Source: V1-33 sp964523105 (GTDB lineage Bacteria > Verrucomicrobiota > Verrucomicrobiia > Verrucomicrobiales > V1-33). Taken from it: DNA of 64,000 bases. A program made the translations under genes and the position numbers. How positions within the stretch are numbered: position 1 is the stretch's first letter; every line of letters begins with the position of its first letter. The notes beneath the pieces are model-generated. The model saw only the letters and a program-made list of their open reading frames with translations. It made no database searches and was not told the origin of the DNA. Shown piece after piece: positions 50,393 through 60,139 of this stretch. The stretch lies in assembly GCA_964523105.1 (NCBI GenBank), contig CAZFZN010000017.1:1-64000 (forward strand), given 5' to 3'.

Positions 50393-52222
50393 GTGAACTC
50401 CCGCATCCGCAATATCGCCATCATCGCCCACGTTGACCACGGCAAGACCACCCTCGTGGACAAACTCCTCCGCGCCGGCGGCGCCTTTCGCGACAACCAG
50501 GTCGTGCAGGAGCGCAGCATGGACAGCATGGATCTGGAGCGCGAAAAAGGCATCACCATCCGCGCCAAGAACACGTCCGTGCACTGGGGCGACCGCATTA
50601 TCAACATCGTGGACACTCCCGGCCACGCCGACTTCGGAGCGGAAGTGGAGCGTGTCATGAAAATGGTGGACGGCGTGCTGCTGGTGGTGGACGCCTACGA
50701 AGGCCCGCAGGCCCAGACGCGTTTCGTGCTGCGCAAGGCCCTGCAGGAAGGGCTGAAAGTCATCATCGTGGTGAACAAAATCGACCGCCCGCACAGCGAG
50801 CCCGCGATGATGCACGACAAGGTGCTGGAGTTGCTCCTGGAACTCGACGCCAATGACGACCAGTTCGATGCGCCGACCTACTACGGCTCGGCGCGCGACG
50901 GCTTCTTCAAGGAGAAGCTCACCGACGAGAACACGGACATGATGCCGCTGCTGGAGGGCATCTGGAAGCACATCCCGGCGCCGAAAGTGGACGAAGACGG
51001 GCCGTTTCGCATGCTGGCCTCCAACGTGGCGTGGGACGACTACGTCGGCCGCGTCGCCATGGGCAAAGTGCTCAGCGGCAAAGCTGTGAAAGGCGACACC
51101 GTTTATCTCCTCCGCAAGGACGGCTCCAAAGTCCGCGCCAAGATTACCCGCATTTTTGAATACGCCGCGCTGCAAACCAACCAGACCGAGGAGGCCGTGG
51201 CGGGGAATATCGTCGGCATCGCCGGCTTTGAAGATGTGGACATCGGCGAGACCCTGACATCCTGCGAAACCGACGAGGCGATTCCCTTTGTGGACATTGA
51301 CCCGCCGACCATCAGCATGGAATTCGCCGTCAACGACAGTCCCGGTGCGGGCCGTGAAGGCAAGTTCGTCACCAGCCGCCAGATTCGCGACCGCCTCATG
51401 AAGGAAGTGAAGTCCAACATTTCCATCCATGTCAGCGACACCGACCTCGCCGGCGTTTTTGCCGTCAGCGCGCGCGGCGCCATGCAGATCGCCGTGCTCG
51501 TGGAGCAAATGCGCCGCGAGGGATTCGAACTCCTCGTGAGCCGGCCCAATGTCATCACAAAGAAAGACGAAGACGGCACCACGCTAGAGCCGTTCGAAAC
51601 GCTCTACATCGAAGTGCCGGAGGAATACGTCAGCGGCGTGCTCAAGCGCCTCAACGAACGCCGCGGCGTGCTGGTGAACATGACGCCGCACAAAACCAGC
51701 AGCCTCATCGAAGCCGAAATCAGCACCCGCGGCCTCATCGGTTTCGAATACGACCTCATGAACCTCACAAGCGGTCACGGCGTCATGAGCCACCTCTTCA
51801 AACACTACGCTCCCTGGGCCGGCCCCATCGTCACCCGCACCACCGGCACGCTCGTGAGCATGGAAACCGGCGAAGCCACGCCTTACAGCCTCGAAGACAT
51901 CCAGGTCCGCGGCAAACTCTTCGTCGCCCCCGGCGACACCGTCTATGCCGGCATGATCGTGGGCGAAAACCCGCGCGCCGACGACCTCCCGGTGAACCCC
52001 ACCAAAGCCAAACAGCTCACCAACTTCCGCAGCGCCGGCAGCGAAAAAGGCGACGGACTCACCCCCCCCATCCGCTTCAGCCTCGAGCGCGCCATCGAGT
52101 ACATCGCCGGCGACGAACTCGTGGAAGCCACGCCGAAGAACATCCGCCTGCGCAAACGCGTGCTCGACGCCAGCGAGCGCCGCCGCATTCAGAAGCGCGA
52201 GGAGTCGCTCGCGGCGGCGTGA
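50393..52222 (+). CDS. typA: GTP-binding translational regulator TypA/BipA
   Basis: A 609-residue ribosome-associated GTPase of the EF-G family. G1 motif AHVDHGKTT is at residues 12-20; TPGHADFGAE (G3), NKIDRP (G4) and the later C-terminal domain VSRPNVITKKDEDG and GRGLIGFEYD-type motifs are present. Full length. GTG start directly behind a heptamer repeat. Confidence 0.97.
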   Translation: MNSRIRNIAIIAHVDHGKTTLVDKLLRAGGAFRDNQVVQERSMDSMDLEREKGITIRAKNTSVHWGDRIINIVDTPGHADFGAEVERVMKMVDGVLLVVDAYEGPQAQTRFVLRKALQEGLKVIIVVNKIDRPHSEPAMMHDKVLELLLELDANDDQFDAPTYYGSARDGFFKEKLTDENTDMMPLLEGIWKHIPAPKVDEDGPFRMLASNVAWDDYVGRVAMGKVLSGKAVKGDTVYLLRKDGSKVRAKITRIFEYAALQTNQTEEAVAGNIVGIAGFEDVDIGETLTSCETDEAIPFVDIDPPTISMEFAVNDSPGAGREGKFVTSRQIRDRLMKEVKSNISIHVSDTDLAGVFAVSARGAMQIAVLVEQMRREGFELLVSRPNVITKKDEDGTTLEPFETLYIEVPEEYVSGVLKRLNERRGVLVNMTPHKTSSLIEAEISTRGLIGFEYDLMNLTSGHGVMSHLFKHYAPWAGPIVTRTTGTLVSMETGEATPYSLEDIQVRGKLFVAPGDTVYAGMIVGENPRADDLPVNPTKAKQLTNFRSAGSEKGDGLTPPIRFSLERAIEYIAGDELVEATPKNIRLRKRVLDASERRRIQKREESLAAA

Positions 52223-52263
52223 TCGATTGCGGGCGGTGATTCGCCGGTCAGGATTTCCGGAAG

Positions 52264-53118
52264 ATGGAACCTGACGCATCCGCATCCGTGACCCCGCCGC
52301 CTGCGGCCTTGCGAATCGCCGCCGGGCTGTGTGTTTTTGCGGGAGCGGAAGCGCTAATGGAACTCGTGCTGCGATGGCTTCGTCAGGACGTCTGGTTCCG
52401 GCTCGATATTTTCCTCATTCCCATCGGCATCTGTCTCCTGCGGGGCGGGCGGCGGGCATGGTGGACCATGATTATGGCCAGCCTCTTCACCGCAGGGATT
52501 TGCGCGTGGCTGATCGCGGCAGGCATACTGGAGCACGGTGCCGTTTATTGGCAGGAATTCTTCCCCGGCACGCACTGGACACAGAATGTGCTCTCCGCTC
52601 TACGGCCTGCGATTTTTCTCCTGATTCCGCTGCTGCTTCTGACGCGCCGCACCAGGTCGTGGCTGAAGGCTCAGACTGCTCCCGTGAGGGGGCACTTCAC
52701 ATGGCTCGTCGTTCCGCTGCTCGCCGGACTGTTCGCGGGGCTCGCAACGGCCGCCGTAGAGCGGGAGAAGCTGGAAGTCGCCACTTCCTTCTTCAGGTTT
52801 GAGACGGAGATCACGGTCCTGCATGACGAAACCGGCCAGCCGCTGGAGCGCGTCGAATTTCAATGGCCGACAAGTGAAGCCGGCGGTGATCCGGTGCGCC
52901 GGCTCATGGAACCCAAGGTGGGGGTTATGTTCCGCGACAAAGGAAGCAAAGTGCTGATCAGCGGCATCTCCGGCCGGCCATTTACAGTTGGTATCGGTGC
53001 CGATGGAATGACCGAAGAGTCGCTGGAGATCGACCGTCGCACGCCGCGTACGATAACTCTTCGGCTGAAAGCCACGCCGCCGGTTTCGCACGAAGCTCCC
53101 GCGGCCGGCGGCGATTGA
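52264..53118 (+). CDS. Multi-pass membrane hypothetical protein
   Basis: A 284-residue protein. Four hydrophobic segments in the first ~165 residues (AALRIAAGLCVFAGAEALME, IFLIPIGICLL, ASLFTAGICAWLIAAGIL, WLVVPLLAGLFAGLATAAVE). A beta-rich periplasmic end follows. No family recognised. Starts 42 bases after typA. Confidence 0.6.
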   Translation: MEPDASASVTPPPAALRIAAGLCVFAGAEALMELVLRWLRQDVWFRLDIFLIPIGICLLRGGRRAWWTMIMASLFTAGICAWLIAAGILEHGAVYWQEFFPGTHWTQNVLSALRPAIFLLIPLLLLTRRTRSWLKAQTAPVRGHFTWLVVPLLAGLFAGLATAAVEREKLEVATSFFRFETEITVLHDETGQPLERVEFQWPTSEAGGDPVRRLMEPKVGVMFRDKGSKVLISGISGRPFTVGIGADGMTEESLEIDRRTPRTITLRLKATPPVSHEAPAAGGD

Positions 53119-53134
53119 CGCGTCCCGCGCCGAT

Positions 53135-53665
53135 TCACTTGCCGGGCAGCTCGATTTCGATGACGTACTTTGCGGTGACCTTGGCGAGTTCCGCGCCGGC
53201 GGTTCTGCCTTCGATCATCACAGGCTTGAACGACTCCTCGAACTTCGGGTCACTGAACTTCTTCTTCGCCCACGCCTCCACCGCGGCGTCGTCCTCCGGC
53301 ATGTCCGTGTAGATTTCAGACGTCGCTTTCCAGAATTTGGCCATGCGGTCGTAGGCATTCCGCAAATCGTCCGGCAGTCCATCGGTGCGCACCGCGGCGA
53401 GTTTTGCAGTCGTGACTTTCATCATCCGCATGCCGGCGACCGGATTGTCCTTTGCCCCGGCGCTCAGCTTGATGCCCAGGGCGCGGATCGCTGCGATCTC
53501 CGCTTTGAATTCCTTCATCGCGGCGGCGGCATCGCGTTTTGCCGGCTTCGACGGCGCGGATGGTTTATCGGACGGAGGGTCATTCGTCTCCGCGGTAACG
53601 GGGCTCATCAGTAAAGCAGCCGCAAGGAGACTGACAGAAAATGAAATCGAACGGATCATGGGCAT
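53135..53665 (-). CDS. Small exported helical protein
   Basis: A 176-residue protein with signal peptide (MIRSISFSVSLLAAALLMSP; cleavage after TAE likely). The rest is Lys/Ala-rich and helical. No CxxCH, so despite its cytochrome c'-like size it is not called a cytochrome. Convergent with the membrane protein at 52264 (16 bases between stops). Confidence 0.65.
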   Translation of the reverse strand: MPMIRSISFSVSLLAAALLMSPVTAETNDPPSDKPSAPSKPAKRDAAAAMKEFKAEIAAIRALGIKLSAGAKDNPVAGMRMMKVTTAKLAAVRTDGLPDDLRNAYDRMAKFWKATSEIYTDMPEDDAAVEAWAKKKFSDPKFEESFKPVMIEGRTAGAELAKVTAKYVIEIELPGK

Positions 53666-54049
53666 GACAAGAGGTTGGCACGTGCTGTGATGACCGCCCG
53701 CCGCCGGGGCCTTTCGCAGCAGAAGCGGATTCGGCAAGGGGAGGCACGCCGCCGCTGATCGCGCAGGTTCTGCGCCGCGCGCCGGGAACCGTTCCGTCCC
53801 CGCCGGCGTCCCTCTGAAAGAGCCGGCGGGGCACGGAACAGACGGCGTGGTGATCGCCCGGCGGGAGCCAGGACTTGTCAGAGGGAACAGGAGCCCGGCG
53901 CGCCGCGCTGATTTTGTTCTCAGCCGTGCGGCACTGCTGCGCGGCTGCCGGGGAATTGCAACCTGCGGTGCAACCTCCGCAGAAACGGAGCACCCCACCA
54001 GGGAAAACATCTTGCCCTGCCATGCGCTGTCAGTCAAAACAGCGCCGCC
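53666..54049. other. Intergenic region, nothing recognised
   Basis: About 384 bases between divergent genes. No gene or clear promoter, terminator or repeat was recognised. GC-rich throughout; it probably holds divergent promoters. Confidence 0.4.
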
Positions 54050-54757
54050 ATGAAACGCGCTCTTATCACTCTCCTGTCCCTCGCCGCCCTTTTCACCGTT
54101 CGCGCCGACGACGCGAAAATCCCCGCCACCACGCCCGATCTTCACAAGGGCACCGAGAAACGCATCGAGCAGTTCAACGAAATCTCCAAAAAGGGCGAGG
54201 CGCAGCTCGTCTTCCTCGGCGACAGCATCACGCACGGCTGGGAAGGGCACAAAGCCATCTGGGAAGCCGCGTTCGGACAATACAAACCCGCCAATTTCGG
54301 CATCGGCGGCGACCGCACCGAGCACGTCCTCTGGCGCATGGACCACGGCAATTTCGACGGCCTCAAGCCGAAGCTCACCGTCATCATGATTGGCACCAAC
54401 AACACCGGTCACCGCAAAGCCGAAGAACCCGCGGAGCAAACCTGCGCCGGCGTCAAAGCCATCATTGAACGTCTGGCCAAAAAGTGCCCCGACTCCAAAG
54501 TGCTCCTCCTCGGCATCTTCCCGCGCGGCGAGAAACCCGATGACAAGCTCCGCCTGCACAACGCCGCCATCAACGAACTGCTCGCCAAACTCGCCGACGG
54601 GAAGAAGGTTCAGTTTCTCGACATCGGCAAAAGTTTCCTCCAGCCCGACGGCACCCTGAGCAAGGAAATCATGCCCGATCTCCTCCACCTCAGCCCCAAG
54701 GGCTATCAGATCTGGGCCGACGCCATCAAGGACAAGGTCGGGGAGATGATGAAGTAG
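54050..54757 (+). CDS. SGNH/GDSL hydrolase, exported
   Basis: A 235-residue enzyme with signal peptide (MKRALITLLSLAALFTVRAD). SGNH blocks: I FLGDSITHG with Ser59, II GIGGDRTEH with Gly, III IGTNN with Asn, V DLLHLSPKG with Asp210 and His213. Similar to platelet-activating-factor acetylhydrolase-like carbohydrate or ester hydrolases of this phylum. Substrate unknown. Confidence 0.92.
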   Translation: MKRALITLLSLAALFTVRADDAKIPATTPDLHKGTEKRIEQFNEISKKGEAQLVFLGDSITHGWEGHKAIWEAAFGQYKPANFGIGGDRTEHVLWRMDHGNFDGLKPKLTVIMIGTNNTGHRKAEEPAEQTCAGVKAIIERLAKKCPDSKVLLLGIFPRGEKPDDKLRLHNAAINELLAKLADGKKVQFLDIGKSFLQPDGTLSKEIMPDLLHLSPKGYQIWADAIKDKVGEMMK

Positions 54758-54769
54758 CCTCCGCCCCGA

Positions 54770-54865
<96 letters not shown>

Positions 54866-54912
54866 CACATCACGGCTAACGCCGGCACTCCAACTTAAAC
54901 ACGCGACACCGC

Positions 54913-56229
54913 ATGAAAATCCGTCTCACCATCCTCGCCGCCGCCCTCTGCGGCTCCGTCCACGCCGATGCCGTCAAGGACCGCGAAGGTGCCGTCCGTC
55001 AGGACAAAGCCACGATGGAGAACGATGCGCGCTGGCTTTACAATGACGCGGATGCCGGATTCGCCGCCGCGCAGAAGTCGGGTAAACCTCTCCTCGTCGT
55101 CTTGCGTTGCGTCCCCTGCCTGTCGTGCATGGGACTTGACGCGCAGGTGATCGAAGATGCGGCGCTCGCGCCGCTTCTCGACCAGTTCGTTTGCCTGCGC
55201 GTCATCAACGCCAACGCCCTCGACCTGACACGTTTCCAGTTCGACTACGACCTCTCGCTCACGGCCATGATCTTCCACGCCGACGGCACCGTGCTGGGGC
55301 GCTTCGGTTCATGGCAGCACCAGAAGAACAAGGACGACCGCGCCACCGAAGGCTTTCGCGCCGCGCTTCAGGCGGCGCTCGCACTGCACAAATCCTATCC
55401 CGCCATCAAAGCCTCCCTCGCCGGAAAACAGGGCTCAGCCACGCGCTTCAAAACGCCCGTGGAGATTCCCTCGCTCTCCGGACGCTACAGCAAGGACCTC
55501 GACTGGCAGGGCAAGGTGGTGCAAAGCTGCGTCCACTGCCACATGATCGGCGACGCCCTGCGCACCGTGGCCCGCGAGGCGAAGAAACCGATGCCTGACG
55601 AATTGATCTGGCCCTTCCCCGCGCCGGAAACCATCGGCCTCACACTTTCGCCGGAGCACGCCGCGCGCGTCACCGCCGTGGCCGCCGGCTCACCGGCGGA
55701 CCGAGCCGGTTTCAAGCCCGGCGACAACATTACCTCGTTCGAGGGCCAGATTCTGATCTCCAGCGCCGACCTCAGCTGGGTGCTCCACCGCGCACCCGCG
55801 GAGGGCAGCCTCGAAGCCAGCGTCAAACGCGGCAGCGGCGCCGCCAAACTCAATCTCACCCTGCCTGCGGGCTGGCGCAGTCAGTCCGACATCTCGCGCC
55901 GCGTCGGCACATGGGACATGCGCGGCATGGCCACCGGCGGCCTGGTTTTCGAAGACGTGCCGGATGCCGAACGCGGCCCGCTCGGCGTGGAAAAAGACAA
56001 ACTCGCTCTCCGCGTCAAACACGTCGGCCAATACAACAAACACGCCGCCGCCAAGAACGCCGGCTGGCAAAAAGATGACGTGCTGGTGGAAATCGACAGC
56101 CTCACCAACCGCATGAGCGAAGGCGCCCTCATCGGTCACCTGCTGCAAAAACACCAGGCCGGCGAAAAGCTCAAAGCCACCGTGCTCCGCGGCGGCAAGC
56201 GCGTGAATCTGACGCTGCCGATGCAATGA
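54913..56229 (+). CDS. Exported thioredoxin-like / CxxCH / PDZ protein
   Basis: A 438-residue protein with signal peptide (MKIRLTILAAALCGSVHADA). Residues ~25-150 look thioredoxin-fold, with RCVPCLSCMGLD giving C66-xx-C69-xx-C72. A CxxCH motif with Cys206, Cys209 and His210 (SCVHCHMIG) could bind heme c. Residues ~240-310 form a PDZ domain (AAGSPADRAGFKPGDNITSF) and ~340-438 another PDZ-like part. The combination occurs in planctomycete and verrucomicrobial secreted proteins. The role is unknown. Confidence 0.65.
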   Translation: MKIRLTILAAALCGSVHADAVKDREGAVRQDKATMENDARWLYNDADAGFAAAQKSGKPLLVVLRCVPCLSCMGLDAQVIEDAALAPLLDQFVCLRVINANALDLTRFQFDYDLSLTAMIFHADGTVLGRFGSWQHQKNKDDRATEGFRAALQAALALHKSYPAIKASLAGKQGSATRFKTPVEIPSLSGRYSKDLDWQGKVVQSCVHCHMIGDALRTVAREAKKPMPDELIWPFPAPETIGLTLSPEHAARVTAVAAGSPADRAGFKPGDNITSFEGQILISSADLSWVLHRAPAEGSLEASVKRGSGAAKLNLTLPAGWRSQSDISRRVGTWDMRGMATGGLVFEDVPDAERGPLGVEKDKLALRVKHVGQYNKHAAAKNAGWQKDDVLVEIDSLTNRMSEGALIGHLLQKHQAGEKLKATVLRGGKRVNLTLPMQ

Positions 56230-56239
56230 TCTGCCCGCC

Positions 56240-56728
56240 ATGAGACTCGGCCTCTTCATCGCAATGATCACAGGAGCCGGGGGCTTCTTCGCCGGACGCT
56301 GGGCGAGCACCAATTCCCCTGACTCTTTTCATTATTCTTCGACACACGGAATGCCGGTGATGTTTGAGGCGCACAGGGAACTTACAAAGGCGGCACCGGG
56401 CAAAGCGCAGGACCACTTCTATAATGCCAAAACTACATGGAAGGTTACCAACCTGGACGAGAAACCGGCGGAGCTGAGCATCCCCCGCCAAGTCCATGTG
56501 GAGCAAACCGGTAACAGATTGTGGTCAGGAAAGATTCCAGACGGTACGTTGCCTGAAGGGGCTTTTGTTTTGAAGTCCGGCGAATCAAGGGAGTTCACTT
56601 CCACGGGAAAAATGCTGCAATCCTCTCCACTGGACGGGGACTCCGTCTGCTCCATTGCGGCGCTGGTGAACGGCGAACACCGGCTGCTCGTCGGCCCGAT
56701 GAAAGTAGCCGTTGTCGGTGGAAAGTGA
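56240..56728 (+). CDS. Small membrane-anchored hypothetical protein
   Basis: A 162-residue protein. N-terminal hydrophobic segment (LGLFIAMITGAGGFFAGRWA) is a signal anchor. The rest is beta-rich with no known motif (ESREFTSTGKMLQSSPLDGD). Starts 10 bases after the PDZ gene, so likely co-transcribed. Confidence 0.6.
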   Translation: MRLGLFIAMITGAGGFFAGRWASTNSPDSFHYSSTHGMPVMFEAHRELTKAAPGKAQDHFYNAKTTWKVTNLDEKPAELSIPRQVHVEQTGNRLWSGKIPDGTLPEGAFVLKSGESREFTSTGKMLQSSPLDGDSVCSIAALVNGEHRLLVGPMKVAVVGGK

Positions 56729-56851
56729 TTGACGCCGCTCTCGCTACGGCCGCCAGCTTCACAGGCATACCGAACTAATTCGCGGCAGTCGGAGTCTCCA
56801 GCCGCCGCCATTCGCCGGTGACATCACGGCGCAGCCTGTTACCATGCCCAC

Positions 56852-59800
56852 ATGTTCCCCGTTCGTCCCGTTTTTCTGCGCGGCTGGCGTTTGATCGCCG
56901 CGGCCGCGGGATGTATGGCGGCGGGGGCGGGATTGCAGCGGATGGTTGTCAGCGGGGAAACGGCAGGGCCGTCCGGCATACAGCCATCACAGGCGCAGAT
57001 GGAAAAAGCTTTGGCTTCCCCCACCGTGCCCATGGCGGAATCGTTGACGACGCTGTCTGTGCCTGACAAGCTCACCGCGCTCGCCGCGGCACTGCCTCAC
57101 ATGAAGACGGCGGACCTCCTGCCGCTGGTGGAGGCGCTGGCGCGAAGGCAGCGCGCGGCGCAGTCGGGAGAACCGGCGGACCCGTTTGCCGAGCCGCCGC
57201 CGGATACCATCACCCCGCTGCTGCGGGCGCTGCTGCTGCGGTGGGCGGAGCTGGACCCGGCGGAAATGCTCGCGTTCGTGGAGTCGGGGGAGTTCCAATA
57301 CGACTACGACACGCGCCGGCTCGCCGTGCTCGCTCTGGCGGAAGTGCGCGGCGTGGCCGCGCTGGAGCCGCTGCGGCTCAAATGGCCTTGGCTGGTCCGC
57401 ATCGCCGCGCGCGAAATGCTCGTGCGCCAGCCGGCGATGCTTGATTCCCTGGCGCCGCTGCTCAAGGGCGCCAGCCTGCAGGAAGGTGATGTCTCCGGTT
57501 TGCCTGACATCACCAGAGATGTGTTGCTGGCGGCTCTGGGCACCGCGCAGTTCCTCCACCTTGCAGCGGCCGCGGACGACCGTAGGAGCTTCATCAGTGT
57601 CCTGTGGCACCTTCCCTTTGCGGAGGCATTGCAAACCACCAAAGCCCTGCCCGCCGGCTCCTTTCGGGATCAGGCCCTGCTCTCACTGCTGGAGAGACTG
57701 GAAACGCCTGGCGCAGACGGCGAAGATTACGGCGGCCTGAGCTTTCGCACGGAGTTCGAGAGCCTGCCGCCGGGCAAGGTGCGCGATGCCCTCACTTCCC
57801 GCTATGTGCGCATCATCGCCCGCGAAGACCCCGACGCCGCCGTGACCGCCGCCCGCGCCCTCACCGACCGCCAGCTGCGCAGCCAGGCGCTGGAGGAAAT
57901 CTACGAAGTGCTGCCGGCGGATGCCGATCCGGCTTTCACCACACATCTGCTCGCCGAGGCCTGGCTGGCGCACCCGGACTCGCACCACGTCGGCCTGCCT
58001 TCCTATCTCCGCATGGGAGAATTCGGCTCATCCTTTCCCATCACTCCCAGCATTCCTTTTCCCGACGAAGACGGCACTTTTCCCCCTCCCTCCTCCTCCC
58101 TCATTTTCCCCGTCACGGAAAGCAACGTGCGCGCCAGCTTCCGCGCGTGGCTTTTTGCCGATTCCCACGCTGCCGAAGCCTGGCTGCAAACCGTGCAGCA
58201 GCGCGACCTGCGCGCAGAGCTGACGCAGGTGCTCCTCGCCAAACCCGGCTACGACATTTCGCTGCTCCAGGACTCGGCGCAGCGCTTGGCTTACGCCGCC
58301 GATGTGCTCTTTGAGAGGCCACCGCACATCGCCGGCTCTTTCGGGCCGCCCCTGGAACCACTGGATCGTCCGCCGTCCGACATCGTACCCCCGGAACTAG
58401 TATCCACCGCCAGGCTCCATCGCATGGCCACGCGCGGTTTCACTGAGGAGGAATGGGCCGCGGCCAGTCCTGACGAACGTTACCTGCTGTCCGGCCAGGC
58501 GGTGCGTAATCACATCTCCAGCAGCAATCCGCAGGAGGCGCTGGACTTCTTCCATGCCCTGCCGCCGGAGGAGCGCAGCCTGGAAGCCTGGCATGCGGCG
58601 GGCCGCGCTTATATAAACAAGGACATCGCCGAAGCCTCGCAGTGGATGGAGAGCCTCCCCGCGGGCGCGGAGCGTGATGCTGCGGCCACCGCGCTGGTGG
58701 AGCGGCTCATCAGGCCGGGAGAGGAGCGGGACGCAGAAGCCGCCTTCATCTGGGCCGCCAGCATGAGCGGCGATGCGGAGCGCGCCCGCCACACCCCGCG
58801 CCGGGGGGCTCCAGAATCGGAGAAAGCACCCGCCTTTCCCGGCTCACCGCCGAACTGGCCGCCCTGCCGCCGGAGCGACTGGAGGCGCGGCGCGCGGAGA
58901 TCGCAAAGTGGCCGCGCAGCACCGCCCGGCAACTGGCCCTGCTGTTGCTGGCCGTCCGGCTCGCCCCGCCGCAGGAGCCGCTGCCCGATCCGCTCGCGCC
59001 GCCGCCGGAAGAAACGGAGTCGGAGGCGAACGCATGGCAGCGGCTGGCGGAATCCATGAAGCGCGGCTCGCTGGAGGGGGCGGATCCCTTCGCCTCGCCG
59101 TACAACACGATCGGTGAATGGGCCGCGCTCGATCCCGCCGCCGCGAGCACCGCCATTCTCAAAATGCCGTCCGGCGCGTTGCGCGGGAGGGCCGTGGACG
59201 AAACCGCCAGTGTCATGGCCCGCAGCGATCCGCAGGCGGCGTGGGATTTCGTGCTCCAGGCCGGCGAGCAATTCCCCGGAATCGGTTCGGCGCGGGCATG
59301 GGTGAAGTTTATCGGTGCTCACGAAGGGGATCGCACGAAGTTGGCGCGCGGTCTTTCCCTAACCCAGCAGGAAAGCCTCGCCGCCGCCCTGACAAGCTTG
59401 GCGCGCGGCGATCTCAACGTTACGCCAGGCTCGGACACGAGGGCGGCGGATGAGGACGTGCCGAACTTCGTGCAGGGCTGCCTGGCTTTGGCGGACAGCC
59501 CGGCGAAACGGCAACTGGCGGAGGCGCTGGCGGAGCGGGATTCCTTTGTGCTGTTCGCGGAAAGTGTCGAAGTAAATGGCGCGACTATCCTGGATCCCAG
59601 CATCTGGCCGGAGCACGCCGCGCTCGCAGCGAGCGGACTTCTTGCCATGCTCGATCCGCAGCACAGCCGGGGCCTTTCCTACCTCATGGAACTCGGCAAC
59701 GGCAGCGAGCGGGACGGGCATTCCCCCGCCGCTCTCACCGCCGCCGCGCCGCGTCTCCTGCCGGAAATGGCGCGCGCCGGTCATGTGAGGGAAGCGGTGG

Positions 59801-59988
59801 AACTTTATCAGCGCATCCCGGATGCGAACGTGCAGCGCGCCGCGCTGGAGGGCCTGCTGCCCGCATGGATGGACGCCGACCCGCAGGCCGCGCGCGCCGC
59901 TTTCTATGCCGCGCCCTTCACCGCGCTGGAGCGTGAGAAGTGGGAGAAACACCCGGCGTTTCTGCTGCATCCGGCGGACGGAGAGTAA
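56852..59988 (+). CDS. Very large exported protein, interrupted by a frameshift
   Basis: Reading starts at ATG 56852. A short hydrophobic segment (GWRLIAAAAGCMAAGAGLQ) is a signal anchor, then Ala/Leu-rich helical repeats (HEAT/TPR-like; ALARRQRAAQSGEPADPFAE and later many ~35-40-residue repeats). At about 58803 the reading frame moves -1 in a G6 run. Past it, frame +2 turns into Arg-rich nonsense ending at 59059, while frame +1 is fully protein-like to 59988 (TAELAALPPERLEARRAEIA onward; ATG at 58945 is inside it). The joined protein would be about 1,045 residues. No family recognised. The shift is a single-base error, recent mutation or programmed slip. Treated as one gene, not two. Confidence 0.65.
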
Positions 59989-60139
59989 TGGATGCGCAAC
60001 CCGCAATCTCATTCAGCGAACCCGGCGCGCGGGATTTTCGCGTGAGCGACCATCGCCGAAGTGATGGCGGCGAATGCACCGGCGCCTGTCACAGGGCATT
60101 CGCCGGTGACATCGTCCCGTGGCAGCGTTATGAGACGTC

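Noticed and set aside
53135..53665. Cytochrome c' candidate
   Set aside because: No CxxCH anywhere in the protein, so the label was dropped.
58945..59988. Separate gene starting at ATG 58945
   Set aside because: The same frame is protein-like well upstream of that ATG, back to about 58803, and continues the preceding gene; one frameshifted gene is the simpler reading.
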